A stretch of 64,000 nt of DNA from Listeria welshimeri serovar 6b str. SLCC5334. Lineage in GTDB: Bacteria > Bacillota > Bacilli > Lactobacillales > Listeriaceae. The notes below the pieces were generated by a model. The model was not told the DNA's origin and ran no database searches. It saw only the letters and a program-made list of their open reading frames with translations. The position numbers and the translations under genes were made by a program. Below are positions 52,420-60,478 of this stretch, piece by piece; within the stretch, counting starts at the first letter, position 1, and every line of letters starts with the position of its first letter. The stretch is from positions 1,860,001 through 1,924,000 of the forward strand of contig NC_008555.1 in assembly GCF_000060285.1 (NCBI RefSeq), in the 5' to 3' direction.

Positions 52420-52469
52420 ATATAGTATGACATAATTGAGGCTTGTTTTTAATTATGTCATACTATATA
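52419..52469. promoter_or_regulatory. Perfect 19-bp inverted repeat with two CcpN-type boxes
   Basis: TATATAGTATGACATAATT (52419-52437) and its exact reverse complement (52451-52469) flank a 13-base spacer. Each arm contains TATGTCATACT, a full match to the CcpN consensus TRTGHYATAYW as I recall it. The right arm overlaps the -10 region of the ccpN-like gene. Confidence 0.8.
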
Positions 52470-52471
52470 AT
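52443..52471 (+). promoter_or_regulatory. Promoter of the ccpN-pdrp-ppdK unit
   Basis: TTGTTT and a perfect TATAAT are 17 bases apart. The right CcpN-type box lies in the spacer and runs into the -10, which suggests steric repression. Confidence 0.8.
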
Positions 52472-52496
52472 AATTAGCATAACATAATAAAAGGAT

Positions 52497-53126
52497 GTGA
52501 TTCCCATCGAACTTTCCCCTAGACAACATCAAATTGTTGCCTATGTACGCGCGAATGAGCCAGCTACTGGTGACTCCATTGCCGCCCATTTAAAACTAAC
52601 ACGAGCCACCATACGAGCTGACTTATCCATTTTAACAATGACTGGAATTTTAGATGCCCGCCCTAAAGTTGGCTACTTCTATTCTGGTTTAGAAACAAAT
52701 CCTATTCATTTTGATGAAATCCGTCAATTAAAAATTTCTGAAATTATGACACAACCTTTTTTCGCAAAAAAAGAAACAAGTGTTTATGACGCTATTGTAA
52801 TGCTCTTTATGGAAGATATTGGTAGTTTATACGTTATTGATGAAGAGGAATTAGTTGGTCTTGTCTCCAGAAAGGATTTACTTAAAGGAGCACTTGCAGA
52901 TGCTGACACAAAGGCTACTCCTATAGCGACAATTATGACGCGCATGCCAAACCTTGTTACTGTCGCTAAAAATGACACTGTCTTGCACGCCGCAGAACAA
53001 CTCGTTTTTCATCAAATTGATTCCCTTCCTGTGCTTGAAAATAAATCTGGTAAAGCAAAAGTCATCGGGAAAATATCAAAAACACGTATTACTGCATTAT
53101 TTGTTGATACAATAAAAAAGGTTTAA
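52497..53126 (+). CDS. ccpN: CcpN-like transcriptional repressor (HTH plus two CBS domains)
   Basis: A 209-residue protein with an N-terminal HTH_11 domain (about 5-60, TGDSIAAHLKLTRATIRADL) and two CBS domains (about 75-135 and 143-205). Bacillus CcpN represses gluconeogenic genes. The GTG at 52497 fits the family N-terminus (three residues before IEL), but it overlaps the AAAAGGAT site so spacing is odd. It precedes the PPDK regulatory protein and ppdK with short gaps, so all three are probably one operon. Confidence 0.88.
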   Translation: MIPIELSPRQHQIVAYVRANEPATGDSIAAHLKLTRATIRADLSILTMTGILDARPKVGYFYSGLETNPIHFDEIRQLKISEIMTQPFFAKKETSVYDAIVMLFMEDIGSLYVIDEEELVGLVSRKDLLKGALADADTKATPIATIMTRMPNLVTVAKNDTVLHAAEQLVFHQIDSLPVLENKSGKAKVIGKISKTRITALFVDTIKKV

Positions 53127-53138
53127 TAGGAGGAACAT

Positions 53139-53951
53139 ATGGAAAAATCGGTTATTATATACGTTATTTCAGATGCTATCGGAGAAACTGCTCAACATAT
53201 TATTCGCGCGGTAACGGCACAGTTTTCACTTAATAAACCGGCTGATATTCGGCGCCATGCTTTTATTCGTGATGAGAAAGCTTTACTTGAAACGTTAGAA
53301 GAAGCAAAGGCCGCAGATGGTATCGTGGTGCAAACGCTCGTGCAATCTCCACTAGCCGAATATGCCACTGACTTTTGTGCTCAAAATAACATTCCTAACA
53401 TCGATTTATTACATACTTTAACCGCCGCTGTGGAAGCAAAAACTGGTCTAAAATCCAAACAAGATCCCGGCAATATGCGTCGCCTTGATAGCAATTATTT
53501 TGATCGTATCGCCGCAATTGAATTCGCCGTTAAATATGATGATTGTAAAGACCCCCGCGGCTTAATAGATGCAGATATTGTCCTTGTTGGTGTTTCAAGA
53601 ACGAGTAAAACTCCCCTAAGTAGTTTTCTTGCTAATCAAAATTGGAAAGTTGCAAATGTACCATTAGTTCCAGAGATTCCTATTCCAGATGAACTTTTTC
53701 AAATTCCTAATGAACGTATTATTGGTCTCACCACTACCCCAGAAAAACTGGCGCAAATTCGTAAAGTTCGATTGAAATCCATCGGTTTAGATGAATCAAG
53801 TAGCTATTCCAGTGAAAAACGTATTTTAGAAGAATTAGAATATGGTTATGACACTTTCAAAAAACTTGGCTGCCAGGTCATCCATGTAGAAGACAAAGCA
53901 ATAGAAGAAACCGCTGCCCTAATCACGGAAATTATCACGAGTTACCACTAA
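53139..53951 (+). CDS. Pyruvate,phosphate dikinase regulatory protein (PDRP)
   Basis: A bifunctional kinase/phosphorylase that inactivates and reactivates PPDK by phosphorylating a Thr near its catalytic His. The 270-residue DUF299 protein has ISDAIGETAQHI at the N-terminus and the nucleotide loop VGVSRTSKTPLS. AATAGGAGG precedes the ATG. Its placement before ppdK supports PPDK, not PEP synthase, as target. Confidence 0.95.
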   Translation: MEKSVIIYVISDAIGETAQHIIRAVTAQFSLNKPADIRRHAFIRDEKALLETLEEAKAADGIVVQTLVQSPLAEYATDFCAQNNIPNIDLLHTLTAAVEAKTGLKSKQDPGNMRRLDSNYFDRIAAIEFAVKYDDCKDPRGLIDADIVLVGVSRTSKTPLSSFLANQNWKVANVPLVPEIPIPDELFQIPNERIIGLTTTPEKLAQIRKVRLKSIGLDESSSYSSEKRILEELEYGYDTFKKLGCQVIHVEDKAIEETAALITEIITSYH

Positions 53952-53969
53952 TTAGAAGAGGTGAATAAT

Positions 53970-56609
53970 GTGAGAAAATTTGTTTATCAGTTCAGTGAAG
54001 GATCTAAAGACATGAAAAATCTATTAGGAGGAAAAGGCGCTAATTTGGCCGAAATGACGAATATTGGTTTACCTGTTCCTCCTGGTTTTATTATCTCGAC
54101 CGATGCTTGTAATGATTACACAACTGGCAATAAACATCTATCCGAAGAGATTTTTGAAGAAGTGAAAATTCATTTGTCTAAACTCGAAACACAAACTGGA
54201 AAAGTTTTCGGAAGTACAGAAAATCCTCTCCTAGTTTCGGTACGTTCTGGTGCTCCTTTTTCGATGCCTGGCATGATGGATACCGTTTTAAATCTTGGTT
54301 TGAATGATTCTGCGGCTAGAGGCTTAGCTGATTTAACCGGTGACGCTCGTTCTGCATATGACTCCTATCGTCGTTTTATTCAAATGTTTGGTGATGTCGT
54401 TTTTGAAATTCCTAGCTATCAATTTGAACAGGCGCTGAGTCGTATTAAAAAAGCGAACAATTACCTTTTAGATACAGAATTAACTGCAGATGATTTGACT
54501 GAACTTATAGATGCTTATAAACTGATTTTCAGCCAAGCAACCGGCAATGATTTTCCGCAAAACCCTCTGGAACAACTAAGACTCGCAATTATCGCTGTCT
54601 TTGATTCGTGGATGAATCCTCGTGCTGTAATTTATCGTAGACTACATGATATAGATGCGAGCTTGGGTACTGCCGTGAATATTCAAGCCATGGTTTTTGG
54701 AAATACTGGCGAATCAAGTGGAACTGGAATTACTTTTACCCGAAATCCGTCGACTGGGGAAAAAGAAGTATTTGGCGAGTTTTTACTTAATGCACAAGGA
54801 GAAGATGTTGTAGCAGGTATTCGTACACCTGAACCGATAAGTGCGCTACAGATGAGAATGCCAATGGTTTACAACGAACTTCTTAAAACATGCGAACTTC
54901 TTGAAAACCACTACTTAGACATGCAAGATATTGAATTTACGATTGAAAAAGGAAAACTTTATGTCTTACAAACAAGAAGCGGGAAACGAACAGCTAAGGC
55001 AGCTATCCAAACAGCCGTTGATTTTGTTCATGAAGGAAAAATCACTCGAGAAGAAGCCATCATGCGAGTGGAAACGAAGCAACTACACCAATTACTTCAT
55101 CCAGCCTTTCATGAAAGCGCTCTTAAAAATGGTCACGTAATCGCGTCTGGTTTACCTGCCAGCCCAGGTGCTGCAACAGGTCAAATTTATTTTGAAGCAA
55201 AAGAAGCAGTCCAAGCAGCCGAACGCGGAATTTCTGTCATTCTTGTACGGAACGAGACTTCTCCTGAAGATATTGAAGGCATGGCAAGAAGTAATGCTAT
55301 TTTAACCGCACATGGTGGAATGACTTCTCACGCAGCCGTTGTTGCTCGTGGAATGGGCAAATGTTGTATAGCAGGCTGTTCTGAATTAACCATCAATGAA
55401 AAGGAAAAAACAATTACCCTTAAAACTGGCGAAAAGCTTTACGAAGGTGACTATCTTTCTCTTGATGGCAGTTCCGGCAATATTTACCTTGGCGAAATTG
55501 CACTCACAGAAGCGTCTATTGGCGGTCATTTTGATGAATTAATGGGCTGGGCTGATGCAGCGAAAAAACTGATGATTCGTGTTAATGCAGACACACCTAC
55601 TGATTTTAAAAAAGCACTTTTATTTGGCGCAGAAGGTATTGGACTTTGCCGCACAGAGCATATGTTTTTTGATGAAAAGCGGATTCCATATGTAAGACAA
55701 ATGATTTTAGCAGAGTCCTTAAAAGAACGTGAATCTGTTTTAACCATTTTAAAAGAAATGCAAAAAGCGGATTTTAGTGAGTTGTTCCGAATCGCAGAAG
55801 GTCGTTCAGTTAATATTCGTTTACTTGATCCGCCATTACATGAATTCTTACCAAAAACTGACCATGAAATCGAACAATTAGCACAAGACATGAACCGAAC
55901 TGTTCCTCAAATAAGAAAGCGAATAGAAGCACTTGCAGAAGCTAATCCAATGCTTGGTCATCGCGGTTGCCGACTTGCCATTACTTTCCCAGAAATTTAT
56001 CGTATGCAGGCCGAAGCAATTATGGAAAGCGCCGTTATCGTTCATGATGAAGGAATCTCTGTTCACCCAGAAATTATGATTCCACTTATTGCTACTAAAA
56101 GTGAACTAAGCTATATAAAAAAAGAAATAAAACAAGTAATCCATGCCATTTTTGATAGAGAAAGAATGGTGCTACCTTATGATATTGGTACGATGATAGA
56201 AATTCCTCGTGCTTGCGTAACTGCAGATGAAATCGCCGAGGAAGCACAATTCTTTAGCTTCGGGACAAATGATTTAACCCAACTAACTTATGGTTTCTCT
56301 CGTGATGATGCTACCAAATTCCTAGCTGACTATTACGAGAAAGATATTTTAGCAAAAGATCCATTTATGACAATTGATAAAGCCGGGGTTGGTGCTTTAG
56401 TAGAGATGGCTGTTACTCGAGGACGGATGACGCATGAACATTTAAAAATGGGTGTTTGTGGCGAACATGGTGGAGATCCAGATTCTATCCAATTCTTCCA
56501 TCAATTAGGACTAACCTATGTTTCTTGCTCTCCTTATCGTGTACCTATTGCACGACTAGCAGCAGCTCAAGCAGCATTAGGCACTAAGCAATTAGTAGCT
56601 ACTCTATAA
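53970..56609 (+). CDS. ppdK: Pyruvate, phosphate dikinase
   Basis: Interconverts pyruvate + ATP + phosphate and PEP + AMP + pyrophosphate. The 879-residue protein has an ATP-binding N-terminal domain (GGKGANLAEM), the central phosphohistidine domain with GGMTSHAAVVARG (Thr and His about 455-457) and a C-terminal TIM barrel with GVCGEHGGDP and the catalytic cysteine. GTG 53970 is chosen: AGAGGTGA is well spaced, while the GTG at 53961 is inside the site. It ends the unit. Confidence 0.96.
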   Translation: MRKFVYQFSEGSKDMKNLLGGKGANLAEMTNIGLPVPPGFIISTDACNDYTTGNKHLSEEIFEEVKIHLSKLETQTGKVFGSTENPLLVSVRSGAPFSMPGMMDTVLNLGLNDSAARGLADLTGDARSAYDSYRRFIQMFGDVVFEIPSYQFEQALSRIKKANNYLLDTELTADDLTELIDAYKLIFSQATGNDFPQNPLEQLRLAIIAVFDSWMNPRAVIYRRLHDIDASLGTAVNIQAMVFGNTGESSGTGITFTRNPSTGEKEVFGEFLLNAQGEDVVAGIRTPEPISALQMRMPMVYNELLKTCELLENHYLDMQDIEFTIEKGKLYVLQTRSGKRTAKAAIQTAVDFVHEGKITREEAIMRVETKQLHQLLHPAFHESALKNGHVIASGLPASPGAATGQIYFEAKEAVQAAERGISVILVRNETSPEDIEGMARSNAILTAHGGMTSHAAVVARGMGKCCIAGCSELTINEKEKTITLKTGEKLYEGDYLSLDGSSGNIYLGEIALTEASIGGHFDELMGWADAAKKLMIRVNADTPTDFKKALLFGAEGIGLCRTEHMFFDEKRIPYVRQMILAESLKERESVLTILKEMQKADFSELFRIAEGRSVNIRLLDPPLHEFLPKTDHEIEQLAQDMNRTVPQIRKRIEALAEANPMLGHRGCRLAITFPEIYRMQAEAIMESAVIVHDEGISVHPEIMIPLIATKSELSYIKKEIKQVIHAIFDRERMVLPYDIGTMIEIPRACVTADEIAEEAQFFSFGTNDLTQLTYGFSRDDATKFLADYYEKDILAKDPFMTIDKAGVGALVEMAVTRGRMTHEHLKMGVCGEHGGDPDSIQFFHQLGLTYVSCSPYRVPIARLAAAQAALGTKQLVATL

Positions 56610-56652
56610 AAAATCCAGATGGCAATCGGTAAGACTGCCATCTGGATTTTTT
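56608..56652. terminator. Bidirectional terminator between ppdK and the glyoxalase gene
   Basis: A stem of about 17 bp (AAATCCAGATGGCA with TGCCATCTGGATTT plus flanking A/T) with an 11-base loop. It starts at the ppdK stop codon and precedes the opposing stop codon. Confidence 0.94.
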
Positions 56653-56657
56653 CATAT

Positions 56658-57035
56658 TTATTTTTCACAAATCGCAAAATAATTGCCTTCAATATCCGCA
56701 AAATTAAAGACCCGGCCAATTGGTAAATCTACTAAATCCCCCACCGTTATTCCTTTATTTTTATATGTTTCATACAGTTCTGCGACATTTTTTCCAAACA
56801 GTAATATTGACGGTGTTCCGAGGTTCATATCTGGATTCATTTCAGCAACTTTCTTTTTATTTTGGAGTACAAAAGAAGTTTCTAATCCTTTTGTTGGAGC
56901 TATTTCAATCCACTGAATCTCTCCATTTACAACTTCTTCTGAAACTACAACAAAATCTAATTTTTCTACCCAAAAATCTCTTACTGCTGCTTGATTTTCT
57001 ACATATAACATTACTTGACCAATTTTTTCAATCAT
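56658..57035 (-). CDS. VOC/glyoxalase-fold protein
   Basis: A 125-residue single vicinal-oxygen-chelate fold protein (MIEKIGQVMLYVENQAAVRDFW at its start, GRVFNFADIEGNYFAI near the end). Such proteins include bleomycin-binding and glyoxalase enzymes; metal residues here are not certain and no function can be assigned. It is downstream of the FUSC-like gene with 3 bases between them. Confidence 0.85.
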   Translation of the reverse strand: MIEKIGQVMLYVENQAAVRDFWVEKLDFVVVSEEVVNGEIQWIEIAPTKGLETSFVLQNKKKVAEMNPDMNLGTPSILLFGKNVAELYETYKNKGITVGDLVDLPIGRVFNFADIEGNYFAICEK

Positions 57036-57038
57036 GGT

Positions 57039-58022
57039 TCATCGCCCTCTCGTTAATTCTTTTTCTTTTAAACCAAACTCCGCATAAAAGTCACGCTTCA
57101 TTTCTAAAAGATAGCGCAAATCATTCATAAATTGAAATAAAATTGCTCTATTTTCAAATTCTTCGCGTGTTTCAGGGAGCTTACTGCTTCTAAATTCATG
57201 TACCATTGTAGTAATTTCAGCAACCAAATCTTCAGCAGTATTATGTTCATCTAGAGTCTGTGCAGTTTTTTCTGTGATTTCCGCAAGTGCCATGCTTTGC
57301 TCCGAAGAATGGTGAAATGCTACAAGATGTCGCTTCATTTGTGTCAAAATCCGGTATTGAACAAGCCGCATATCCACATACTGAGAATAATAATGTGACG
57401 AGGAAAAGAACTGATTATCTAAGTTTCTCGCTGCTTTTTCTTGTGCATAGTCTAATGTACCCTTTAATTGGTTTAATAAGCCAAATTCATCATGATAATC
57501 AGACTGATTCCGGAGCCCCTGCGTCATTTCTGTCAAAATTTGTCGCATGATTGCTTCAATTTTTTGTTGGCTTCGCTTTAATTCATCTTCCATTTTTGGC
57601 ATGTATAAATTTAAAATAATAGCTATACCCGCGCCGACTGCCATAAGTAAAAGTTCATTTTTAAACCAAAAGAATGATAGCGATTGTTCTAATAAAATGT
57701 GTGATACAAGGACGGAGCTAACAACAATTCCGTCAGCAACGTGTAATTTCACAGCTAAAGGAATAAAAATTAATAAATAAAGACCAAAACTCACTGCATT
57801 ATAACCAATAAGCATAAAAAATATTGCTGCAATCGTTAGTGCTAAAACAGTCGAATAAACTCGCTGAATCGCTAATTGTAAAGATCCTTTTTTCGTATTT
57901 TGTACACTTAATATCGCGATAATTCCTGCCGAAACTGCATATTCCAAATGGAGCCATTCCGCCAAAATAATCGCCAGTGTCGCTGCAATGGCGGTTTTCA
58001 CCGTTCGCATGCCAATCCGCAT
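57039..58022 (-). CDS. Aromatic acid exporter (FUSC/YgaE-like) membrane protein
   Basis: A 327-residue protein with an N-terminal ArAE membrane domain of about five or six helices (1-145) and a long C-terminal cytoplasmic helical domain (about 146-327; ArAE_1_C). The family is linked to export of aromatic acids; substrate here is unknown. AGAAAGAGGGGG precedes the ATG. Confidence 0.87.
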   Translation of the reverse strand: MRIGMRTVKTAIAATLAIILAEWLHLEYAVSAGIIAILSVQNTKKGSLQLAIQRVYSTVLALTIAAIFFMLIGYNAVSFGLYLLIFIPLAVKLHVADGIVVSSVLVSHILLEQSLSFFWFKNELLLMAVGAGIAIILNLYMPKMEDELKRSQQKIEAIMRQILTEMTQGLRNQSDYHDEFGLLNQLKGTLDYAQEKAARNLDNQFFSSSHYYSQYVDMRLVQYRILTQMKRHLVAFHHSSEQSMALAEITEKTAQTLDEHNTAEDLVAEITTMVHEFRSSKLPETREEFENRAILFQFMNDLRYLLEMKRDFYAEFGLKEKELTRGR

Positions 58023-58087
58023 ATGTCCTGTCCCCCTCTTTCTATGTCCAACTTATCATAGCATGAAAGCGAAAAACGCAAAAGAAA

Positions 58088-58113
58088 AACCTTGAAGACG
58101 ATACCTCAAGGTT
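58088..58113 (-). terminator. Terminator after dedA
   Basis: On the minus strand AACCTTGA and TCAAGGTT pair around 10 bases, then TTTCTTTTG. It lies 7 bases after the dedA stop. Confidence 0.82.
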
Positions 58114-58120
58114 CCAATAT

Positions 58121-58744
58121 TTATTCTTCATCCAATGTTTTTTTGAAACGTGCTCGAATAAAGAATGCTAAGCCCACAATTAAAAGTCCTGCTATAATGC
58201 TATAAATAATCGTCGAAAAACTATCCATGAAAACAACTATTTCATTCCATGATTCACCTAGCAAAGCCCCAAGTCCAATTAAAACCGTATTCCAAAGCAA
58301 GCCTCCCGCAGTCGTTAGGACTAAGAATCGCGACATTTTCATCTTCGTCATGCCAGCTGGAATTGATATCAGGCTTCGTATCAGCGGAATCATCCGACAT
58401 AAAAATACTGCCCAGCTTCCGTATTTCAAAAAGAAACTTTCCGCTCGTTCAATATCCGATTCTTTGAGTCGCAATATTCGACCATATTTTAAAACAATTT
58501 TCGTTAGCCGTTCTTTTCCAAAATACGAGGCCACTTTATAAAGTAAAATAGCACCTACAACAGAACCCAGTGTCGCTACAATAATAACCATCACTACATT
58601 TAGCGACGAAACGGTTGTCATAAATCCACCAAAAGTTAAGATAATCTCAGAGGGAATCGGCGGAAACAAGTTCTCTACCATAATCAATAAAAAAATACCT
58701 ATATAGCCAAAATCAGCCATGATACCTGTAATCCAAGTTTCCAA
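58121..58744 (-). CDS. DedA family membrane protein
   Basis: A 207-residue protein with four or five membrane segments and the DedA motifs PPIPSEIILTFGG and FLCRMIPLIRSLISIPAGMTKM. DedA proteins are proposed undecaprenyl phosphate or lipid flippases. TTG 58744 is chosen, 8 bases after AGGAG; a GTG at 58753 lies in the site. It stands alone with its terminator and is next to the protease gene. Confidence 0.92.
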   Translation of the reverse strand: METWITGIMADFGYIGIFLLIMVENLFPPIPSEIILTFGGFMTTVSSLNVVMVIIVATLGSVVGAILLYKVASYFGKERLTKIVLKYGRILRLKESDIERAESFFLKYGSWAVFLCRMIPLIRSLISIPAGMTKMKMSRFLVLTTAGGLLWNTVLIGLGALLGESWNEIVVFMDSFSTIIYSIIAGLLIVGLAFFIRARFKKTLDEE

Positions 58745-58842
58745 AAAACACACTCCTGTACTTTATTTCCCTTTTAAAGTAAGTGCTTGCTTTTTAAGTT
58801 TACTACACTAACTCCGCTTTTTCAATGAATTTGGTGAAAAGA

Positions 58843-58877
58843 AAAAGAATTTGATGTAAAATACACCAAATTCTTTT
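58843..58877 (-). terminator. Terminator after the protease gene
   Basis: On the minus strand AAAAGAATTTG and CAAATTCTTTT pair, the inner TGTA/TACA can extend the stem, and TTTTTCTTTTC follows. Confidence 0.82.
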
Positions 58878-58881
58878 AAAT

Positions 58882-60234
58882 TTATTTTGCAACTAGTCGC
58901 ATTTGTACCGCTTCTATTCTTAAGCTTTCTCCCGTTGTTCCAGCTGTAGCTCCGTCTTTAACCCAACTTTGCCAACCTTTGTTTTGAACATGTGCTCTAT
59001 ATTGAACAGTATAGTTTTTGGCCATGTTTCCAGTTAATTTTACTTGGAAAGCTTCTAGGCGTTTCGATTGCCCACGAGTTCCAGAAATTTCACCATTTTT
59101 CAACCAACCTTGCCAGCCGTTACCTTGTACATGAGAGCGGTACTGGATATCCCCAGAATAAGGCATCCCAGATAGACTAATTTTCATTGCTTCTGCTCTC
59201 AAACCAAGTCCAACTGTACCGGATGTTGTACTATTGGCAACGTTCCCCATCCATCCTTTACTTTGGACATGAAGTTCGTAATTTATTCCCTTTTGCTTAC
59301 TTACAGCTAGATTGTTATCAAATGCCCACGAATAGATATTGTTTAGTTTTTCTTTTGTTATTCGAGTACCATAGTTATCTTCTGAACGATCTCTATATTC
59401 ATAAGCATTTACGGCTAGAATTTGTTTTTTAGAGTTATAAACGCCGCTACCACTACTACCGCCAGTTGTATCTAATTTGTAATAAACACTATTTGCCGTT
59501 GTTTTAGAAATACTTCCTGTTTGCGTGAACAATTTACCATTTTTATCACGGTGATAACCACTAATAGTAATTGCTCCAGATGTATTTGTTGTTAAACCCA
59601 TCGTACCAGTTTTTTGCCCTATATTTTTATCCAATTTAATAACACCATAATCTTCTGCGGGAGGTTCTGTTTTTGCCCATTTTTTTGGTATATAGATTTT
59701 TTTAGCATTGGCTTTACCAAAAGGCGCAACTGAGCCATTATACCCGGGATAGACTGTTACTTTAGTTGCCCAACCGCCTTCATTTTTATCATATAGGCAG
59801 TGAGCAGCAGTTAGAACAGAATCCTCACCAATTATTTGCCCGCTTCCCTTAAACTCATTTCCACTTGGAAATTTCATTAAAATATAAGTACTTGTAGAAT
59901 AAGGATATTGTGTAGTATTGGTTACGAGCTTTCTTCCGTCTGATCCAAAAATACTTTTAATGCCAGGAATAATTTCTTGTTCATCCTTCATAACTTCAAT
60001 TCCTGATAAATCTACTTCCTCCGCATCAGATGTATCTAATGTCCCTTCTGTTGCATTAACATCTTCTAAATCACTAATTTCATCAACAATAAAATCTTCC
60101 CCGTCATTTGTTACTGTTTCGCCAACTACTTTTTCATCGATTGTTGCGTCATCTGCTGCTTGAACTACAATTCCTCCACCTAATAAGAACAGAGTAAAAG
60201 CAAGCATTAAAGTAAGTGTTCTAAGTTTTTTCAT
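58882..60234 (-). CDS. Secreted V8-like serine protease with three ChW repeats
   Basis: A 450-residue exported protein. A signal peptide (1 to about 27, ending VQA) is followed by an acidic region rich in Asp and Glu (28-90), which is probably a propeptide. A V8-like trypsin-fold domain follows with His145 (TAAHC), Asp195 (EDYGVIKLD) and Ser261 (GGSSGSG). Three C-terminal ChW (clostridial hydrophobic Trp) repeats (about 318-356, 363-401 and 408-450) each have (K/N)GW and RxEA. There is no LPXTG or lipobox. AAAAGGAG precedes the ATG. The target is unknown. Confidence 0.93.
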   Translation of the reverse strand: MKKLRTLTLMLAFTLFLLGGGIVVQAADDATIDEKVVGETVTNDGEDFIVDEISDLEDVNATEGTLDTSDAEEVDLSGIEVMKDEQEIIPGIKSIFGSDGRKLVTNTTQYPYSTSTYILMKFPSGNEFKGSGQIIGEDSVLTAAHCLYDKNEGGWATKVTVYPGYNGSVAPFGKANAKKIYIPKKWAKTEPPAEDYGVIKLDKNIGQKTGTMGLTTNTSGAITISGYHRDKNGKLFTQTGSISKTTANSVYYKLDTTGGSSGSGVYNSKKQILAVNAYEYRDRSEDNYGTRITKEKLNNIYSWAFDNNLAVSKQKGINYELHVQSKGWMGNVANSTTSGTVGLGLRAEAMKISLSGMPYSGDIQYRSHVQGNGWQGWLKNGEISGTRGQSKRLEAFQVKLTGNMAKNYTVQYRAHVQNKGWQSWVKDGATAGTTGESLRIEAVQMRLVAK

Positions 60235-60449
60235 AGTTGTATCTCCTTTTTATCTATTAGTAAATAAATACGTGAAAAATTTATCTTTGATGCTTCACTT
60301 TGTATTATATTCAAACTTCCCGTATAAAATAAGTATTCTTAGGAGCTATTTTTGACGTATTTATCTACTGTATTATTATGATACCATATTCACAAATATA
60401 ATATACTATGCAAATAGCATTATTTAGAAATTTAACAATATTACAAAAA
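60235..60449. other. AT-rich intergenic region upstream of the protease gene
   Basis: About 215 bases of AT-rich sequence. On the minus strand GAATATAATACA (TATAAT at 60304-60309) is a possible -10 with a poor -35 (near 60327). I see no PrfA box (TTAACA-N2-TGTTAA), no sigma-B signature and no ORF. Confidence 0.5.
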
Positions 60450-60471
60450 GAAGCTGAAATTCATCAGCTTC
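60450..60471 (-). terminator. Terminator after the phosphohexomutase gene
   Basis: On the minus strand GAAGCTGA and TCAGCTTC pair around 6 bases, then TTTTTGTAA. It lies 8 bases after the stop. Confidence 0.85.
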
Positions 60472-60478
60472 TCTCCTT

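Noticed and set aside
60420-60450. Possible PrfA box (TTTAACAATATTAC)
   Set aside because: The second half-site TGTTAA is missing, so it is not a PrfA palindrome.
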